This document shows positions 5,348 through 8,255 of a DNA stretch of 8,255 bases, piece after piece (position 1 is the stretch's first letter; each line of letters starts with the position of its first letter). The DNA is taken from contig SXJH01000207.1 of NCBI GenBank assembly GCA_005779435.1, positions 1 through 8,255 of the forward strand. Direction: 5' to 3'. The notes beneath the pieces were generated by a model, which saw only the letters and a program-made list of their open reading frames with translations, ran no database searches and was not told the origin of the DNA. Source of the stretch: Nitrosomonas sp. (GTDB lineage: Bacteria > Pseudomonadota > Gammaproteobacteria > Burkholderiales > Nitrosomonadaceae). The position numbers and the translations under genes were made by a program.

Positions 5348-6820
5348 ATGAGCCGCGAAATTTTACTGTTGGTTGATGCATTGGCGCGTGAAAAAGCTGT
5401 CGAAAAAGAAATCGTTTTCGCAGCATTGGAGTTGGCATTGGCATCTGCCACCAAGAAACGGTTTCAAGAAGATATTGAAGCGCGCGTTTCCATTGATCGA
5501 GTGACGGGAGATTATCAATCCTTTCGTCGCTGGCTTGTCGTGGAAGACGGTGCTGTCGAGCATCCGGAGCGGCAAATTGCCTTGAGCGATGCAACACAAG
5601 CGGATTCAAGCCTGCAAATCGGAAGCTATCTTGAAAAGCCATTGGAGCCGATCGAATTTGGACGTATCGGTGCGCAGGCGGCAAAACAAGTTATTTTTCA
5701 GAAAATCCGCGATGCGGAACGCGAGCAAACACTCAACGATTTTCTCGAAAGAGAAGAATATTTGATTACAGGCACGGTTAAGCGCATGGAGCGCGGCAAC
5801 GCCATTATAGAATCCGGGAAAATCGAAGCGGAATTGACTCGCGACCAAATGATCCCGAAAGAAAATTTGCGCGTAGGCGACCGCGTGCGCGCCTATTTAT
5901 ATAAGGTTGATCGTACGGCACGGGGACCGCAGTTAAAGCTGTCCCGCATTTCATCCGAATTTCTAACCAAGCTCTTTGAATTGGAAGTTCCCGAAATTGA
6001 GGAAGGTTTGTTGGAAATCAGGGCGGCGGCGCGCGACCCCGGATTGCGCGCTAAAATAGCCGTTAAATCGAACGATCAACGCGTAGACCCGATCGGTACT
6101 TGCGTCGGCATGCGCGGTTCCAGAGTGCAAGCGGTCATTAGCGAACTTGCCGGTGAGCGTGTCGATATTGTGCTGTGGTCGGACGACCCTGCGACTTTTA
6201 TTATCAATGCGCTGGCGCCCGCTGAAATCAGCAGCATTATGGTTGATGAAGAAAAGCACAGCATGGATATTGTGGTGGACGATGAAAACCTGGCGCAAGC
6301 GATTGGACGCGGCGGGCAGAATGTACGTCTGGCTTCCGAGCTAACCGGCTGGGAACTTAATATCATGACCGTGGAAGAATCTAAAGCCAAGCAGGAACAG
6401 GAAACATCGCAAATCTGCCAGCTTTTTATGCAAAAATTGGATGTGGACGAGGAGATTGCCGAGATTCTGGTACAAGAAGGCTTTGTTACCTTGGAAGAAG
6501 TTGCTTATGTGCCGTTAAATGAAATGCTGGAAATTGAATCATTGGACGAAGAAACGATCAATGAAATACGAAATCGCGCGCGCAACGTGTTGCTGACGGA
6601 TGCTATCGCTACCGAAGAAAAGGTCGAGCATGTTGCTGAAGATTTGTTATCGCTAGAAGGAATGGATATCGATATCGTTAGAGAATTAGCGGCGAAGGGA
6701 ATTAATACGCAAGCCGATTTGGCTGATTTGGCCACCGATGATTTGGTCGAAATGACCGGAATCGATACCGAACGCGCCAATCAACTCATTATCAAAGCGC
6801 GTGAACCGTGGTTTAAGTAA
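5348..6820 (+). CDS. nusA: Transcription termination/antitermination factor NusA
   Basis: Binds RNA polymerase and nascent RNA; enhances pausing and intrinsic termination and takes part in rRNA antitermination complexes. Domains in order over 490 residues: the polymerase-binding N-terminal domain (1 to about 130, MSREILLLVDALAREKAVEK), an S1 domain (about 136-200, ITGTVKRMERGNAII), KH1 with DPIGTCVGMRGSRVQAV from 247, KH2 with AIGRGGQNVRLAS (GRGG at 320-323), then two acidic helical repeats (about 360-420 and 430-490) ending KAREPWFK. Both C-terminal repeats are those found in proteobacterial NusA, where the second contacts the polymerase alpha subunit and masks RNA binding. The start at 5348 follows a strong GGAGGA. 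NusA is known in E. coli to repress its own operon, so the leader hairpin at 4852-4874 is a plausible target. Confidence 0.98.
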   Translation: MSREILLLVDALAREKAVEKEIVFAALELALASATKKRFQEDIEARVSIDRVTGDYQSFRRWLVVEDGAVEHPERQIALSDATQADSSLQIGSYLEKPLEPIEFGRIGAQAAKQVIFQKIRDAEREQTLNDFLEREEYLITGTVKRMERGNAIIESGKIEAELTRDQMIPKENLRVGDRVRAYLYKVDRTARGPQLKLSRISSEFLTKLFELEVPEIEEGLLEIRAAARDPGLRAKIAVKSNDQRVDPIGTCVGMRGSRVQAVISELAGERVDIVLWSDDPATFIINALAPAEISSIMVDEEKHSMDIVVDDENLAQAIGRGGQNVRLASELTGWELNIMTVEESKAKQEQETSQICQLFMQKLDVDEEIAEILVQEGFVTLEEVAYVPLNEMLEIESLDEETINEIRNRARNVLLTDAIATEEKVEHVAEDLLSLEGMDIDIVRELAAKGINTQADLADLATDDLVEMTGIDTERANQLIIKAREPWFK

Positions 6821-6857
6821 CTGAAATAGTATCATAATAATACAATCGTGTTTTTGG

Positions 6858-6866
6858 TGTTATAAA
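6858..6866 (+). promoter_or_regulatory. Possible internal promoter before infB
   Basis: TGTTATAAA is an extended -10 with five of six hexamer matches, placing a start near 6873 in the 81-nt nusA-infB gap; there is no recognisable -35. The gap is much wider than the 29-nt rimP-nusA gap and otherwise holds only an AGGG-type Shine-Dalgarno (6892-6895) and no terminator. Confidence 0.25.
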
Positions 6867-6901
6867 AACTCCTTGTGGTTTCGAACGTTGAAGGGTTATT
6901 G

Positions 6902-8255
6902 ATGGCTCAAATGAGTGTGGAACAATTTGCTAATGAACTGGGTTTGCTGCCAGCGGTTTTGCTGGAACAGCTAAAGGCTGCCGGTGTAAGGAAAATGCTT
7001 GCAGAAGACAGTTTGACAGAGCAAGACAAAGCTCAATTGCTTGATTACCTGAGAAAAACGCATGGTACTACAGAGGCAAAAAGCAAAGTCACTTTGACAC
7101 GCCGACAGACCTCGGAAATCCGCAAATCCGATAGCGCCGGACGGGCGCGAACTATTCAAGTCGAGGTCAGAAAAAGACGCGTACTGACAAAACCAAGTTT
7201 GATCGACAATGAAGCGCCTGCAGTGGACAGTGAAGTGCCGGAAGTTGTGGGTTCCGCAGACAAGGAACCTGTCATCGACGCGGGGCAATTGGCGCTTCGC
7301 GATGAAGAGGCAAGAAAGCAGGCGGAATTAATTGCGCGTCAGGCCGAGGAATTCAAGCAAAAGAAAGAACGTAAGAAAACCGATCTAACCGGATCCGCAA
7401 AGAAAAAAAATACCGAAACGGAAACCGCCGCCGAGGGAGTGGCACCAACGACTGTGCCGACAGCGCAAGAAACGGCGGAATCCAAGCTCAGAGACGAGGC
7501 TCAGCCGGTCACAGGGAAAAGCGCGGACTCCGGCGGACCGGCAAGCGACGCGACTGTGCATCATGGTGTAACCGATGGAACCCTGCATAAACCTGCGTTA
7601 AAACCGGAAGAAAAAGCGGAAAAAAAGAAAAAGCAGGCGAAGCAGCAAGTTGTATGGAAAGATGAAAGCACTAAAAAGCGTAGCCTGAAAGCGCGGGACG
7701 ATATTTCTTCAAGACAAGGCTGGCGCACGCGAAAAGAAAAACATAGCAAGCCTGCCCATGGCGAAGAACAAAATGCACACGGTTTTTCCGCACCGACAGA
7801 ACCGATCGTTCGCGATATTGCCGTACCCGAAACCATTTCCGTCGGTGCGTTAGCGCAGAAAATGTCAGTCAAAGCGGCTGACGTTATCAAGGTATTAATG
7901 AAAATGGGCAGCATGGTAACGATCAATCAGATGCTGGATCAAGATACCGCCATGATTGTCGTTGAGGAAATGGGGCACATTGCAAAATATGCCGAACTGG
8001 ATAATCCGGAGAGCTTTCTCGCCGACAATGAAGCATCTCCAGTCGAAGTGGAACTGGTGCCGCGTGCGCCTGTAGTCACCGTAATGGGACACGTCGATCA
8101 CGGCAAGACTTCGTTGCTGGATTATATCCGGCGCAAAGCTCTCCGTCGTCGGGTGACTGGCTCCTTCAGAAAAGGCCGCCAGACAGGTGTCGATGATGAC
8201 CGCGCCAGCCTCAACCCCTTTCATCTGCACCATGCTGGCGAGTCCTGCGGTGGCA
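6902..8255 (+). CDS. infB: Translation initiation factor IF-2, 5' part, sequence replaced after residue 411
   Basis: GTPase that places initiator tRNA on the 30S subunit and drives subunit joining. Visible in order: a first IF2_N fold (1 to about 52, MSVEQFANELGLLPAVLLEQ), the basic associated region (TLTRRQTSEIRK to VEVRKRRVL, about 62-100), a long Lys/Glu/Ala-rich linker to about 300, a second IF2_N (about 304-360, ETISVGALAQKMSVKAADVI), and the start of the G domain with G1 motif GHVDHGKT (396-403) then SLLDYIRR. From residue 412 the expected AKVASGEAGGITQHIG-like switch region is missing. The frame stays open to the edge, but these 41 residues (KALRRRVTGSFRKG onward) resemble nothing in IF2, because the DNA after about 8134 is foreign to this gene. 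Native infB is supported only for 6902-8134. Shine-Dalgarno AGGG at 6892-6895. Third gene of the rimP operon. Confidence 0.9.
   Translation, partial: MAQMSVEQFANELGLLPAVLLEQLKAAGVRKMLAEDSLTEQDKAQLLDYLRKTHGTTEAKSKVTLTRRQTSEIRKSDSAGRARTIQVEVRKRRVLTKPSLIDNEAPAVDSEVPEVVGSADKEPVIDAGQLALRDEEARKQAELIARQAEEFKQKKERKKTDLTGSAKKKNTETETAAEGVAPTTVPTAQETAESKLRDEAQPVTGKSADSGGPASDATVHHGVTDGTLHKPALKPEEKAEKKKKQAKQQVVWKDESTKKRSLKARDDISSRQGWRTRKEKHSKPAHGEEQNAHGFSAPTEPIVRDIAVPETISVGALAQKMSVKAADVIKVLMKMGSMVTINQMLDQDTAMIVVEEMGHIAKYAELDNPESFLADNEASPVEVELVPRAPVVTVMGHVDHGKTSLLDYIRRKALRRRVTGSFRKGRQTGVDDDRASLNPFHLHHAGESCGG
8135..8255 (-). pseudogene. Fragment of a biotin-dependent carboxyltransferase (oxaloacetate decarboxylase alpha type)
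   Basis: Read on the minus strand from the right edge, the frame gives ATAGLASMVQMKGVEAG followed by IIDTCLAAFSEGASHPTTES. This fits the carboxyltransferase TIM-barrel of oxaloacetate decarboxylase alpha, pyruvate carboxylase subunit B and relatives, where the pattern is roughly TSGMASM..LK..EAG..IIDT...F..G.S.P.TE. The preserved part would lie near the barrel's C-terminal half. The gene enters from beyond 8255 and breaks at about 8135, where the sequence becomes infB in antisense. It is therefore a piece only. Whether it is a genuine broken gene or a chimeric contig end cannot be decided here. The exact substrate is unassigned because the biotinylation and decarboxylase parts are not present. 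Confidence 0.6.

Noticed and set aside
5346..6390. Several minus-strand open frames of 80-112 codons opposite nusA
   Set aside because: All lie antisense to conserved NusA domains; they follow from the codon bias of the real gene.
7300..7740. Lys/Glu/Ala-rich stretch suggesting a repeat or low-quality sequence
   Set aside because: A charged, poorly conserved linker is normal in proteobacterial IF2, and the reading frame is unbroken.
7895..8233. Open minus-strand frame across the infB end, 112 codons
   Set aside because: Only its first 33 or so codons (8233-8135) match a carboxyltransferase; the rest is infB read backwards. It is a product of the join, not a gene.

Overview
The window reads as chromosomal DNA of a Gram-negative proteobacterium, most likely a betaproteobacterium of the Nitrosomonadales kind. 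The grounds are a rimP-nusA-infB transcription/translation operon with proteobacterial-type proteins (NusA carries two C-terminal acidic repeats, IF2 has a long charged N-terminal part), an AlgE-like outer-membrane barrel, a YqaA-family inner-membrane protein, and moderate GC content by eye. The placement below class level is an inference from general resemblance.

Layout. Positions 1-88 hold a promoter-like site (perfect extended -10 overlapped by a 16-bp perfect palindrome) that appears to drive a gene leaving the left edge on the minus strand. Next come two minus-strand genes, queD (902-1351) and a tatD-family nuclease gene (89-883), 18 nt apart and probably co-transcribed. A radical SAM gene of unknown function (about 1386-2246, plus strand) diverges from queD with almost no space between the starts. 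A 276-nt intergenic region follows. It carries a perfect FNR/ANR-type box (TTGAT-N4-ATCAA) centred 41.5 bp before the predicted start of transcription of an AlgE-like outer-membrane porin gene (2523-4217), which ends in a clear intrinsic terminator. A small yqaA-like membrane protein gene (4334-4753) stands alone.

The right half is the rimP (4890-5318), nusA (5348-6820), infB (6902 onward) operon. RimP matures the 30S subunit, NusA controls pausing, termination and antitermination by RNA polymerase, and IF2 brings initiator tRNA to the ribosome. A terminator-like hairpin sits directly before rimP, and two mutually exclusive hairpins lie between rimP and nusA beside the nusA ribosome binding site.

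The last ~120 bases do not belong to infB. IF2 is normal up to its G1 motif and the following DYIRR (residue 411), then loses all similarity, while the opposite strand encodes a fragment of a biotin-dependent carboxyltransferase (oxaloacetate decarboxylase alpha / pyruvate carboxylase type). This is a join of two unrelated sequences, either a rearrangement or more probably an assembly chimera at a contig end. I see no CRISPR array, tRNA, rRNA, complete mobile element or defence-type system. The best biological leads are the FNR-type promoter of the porin and the RNA structures of the rimP operon; most of the window is ordinary housekeeping DNA.
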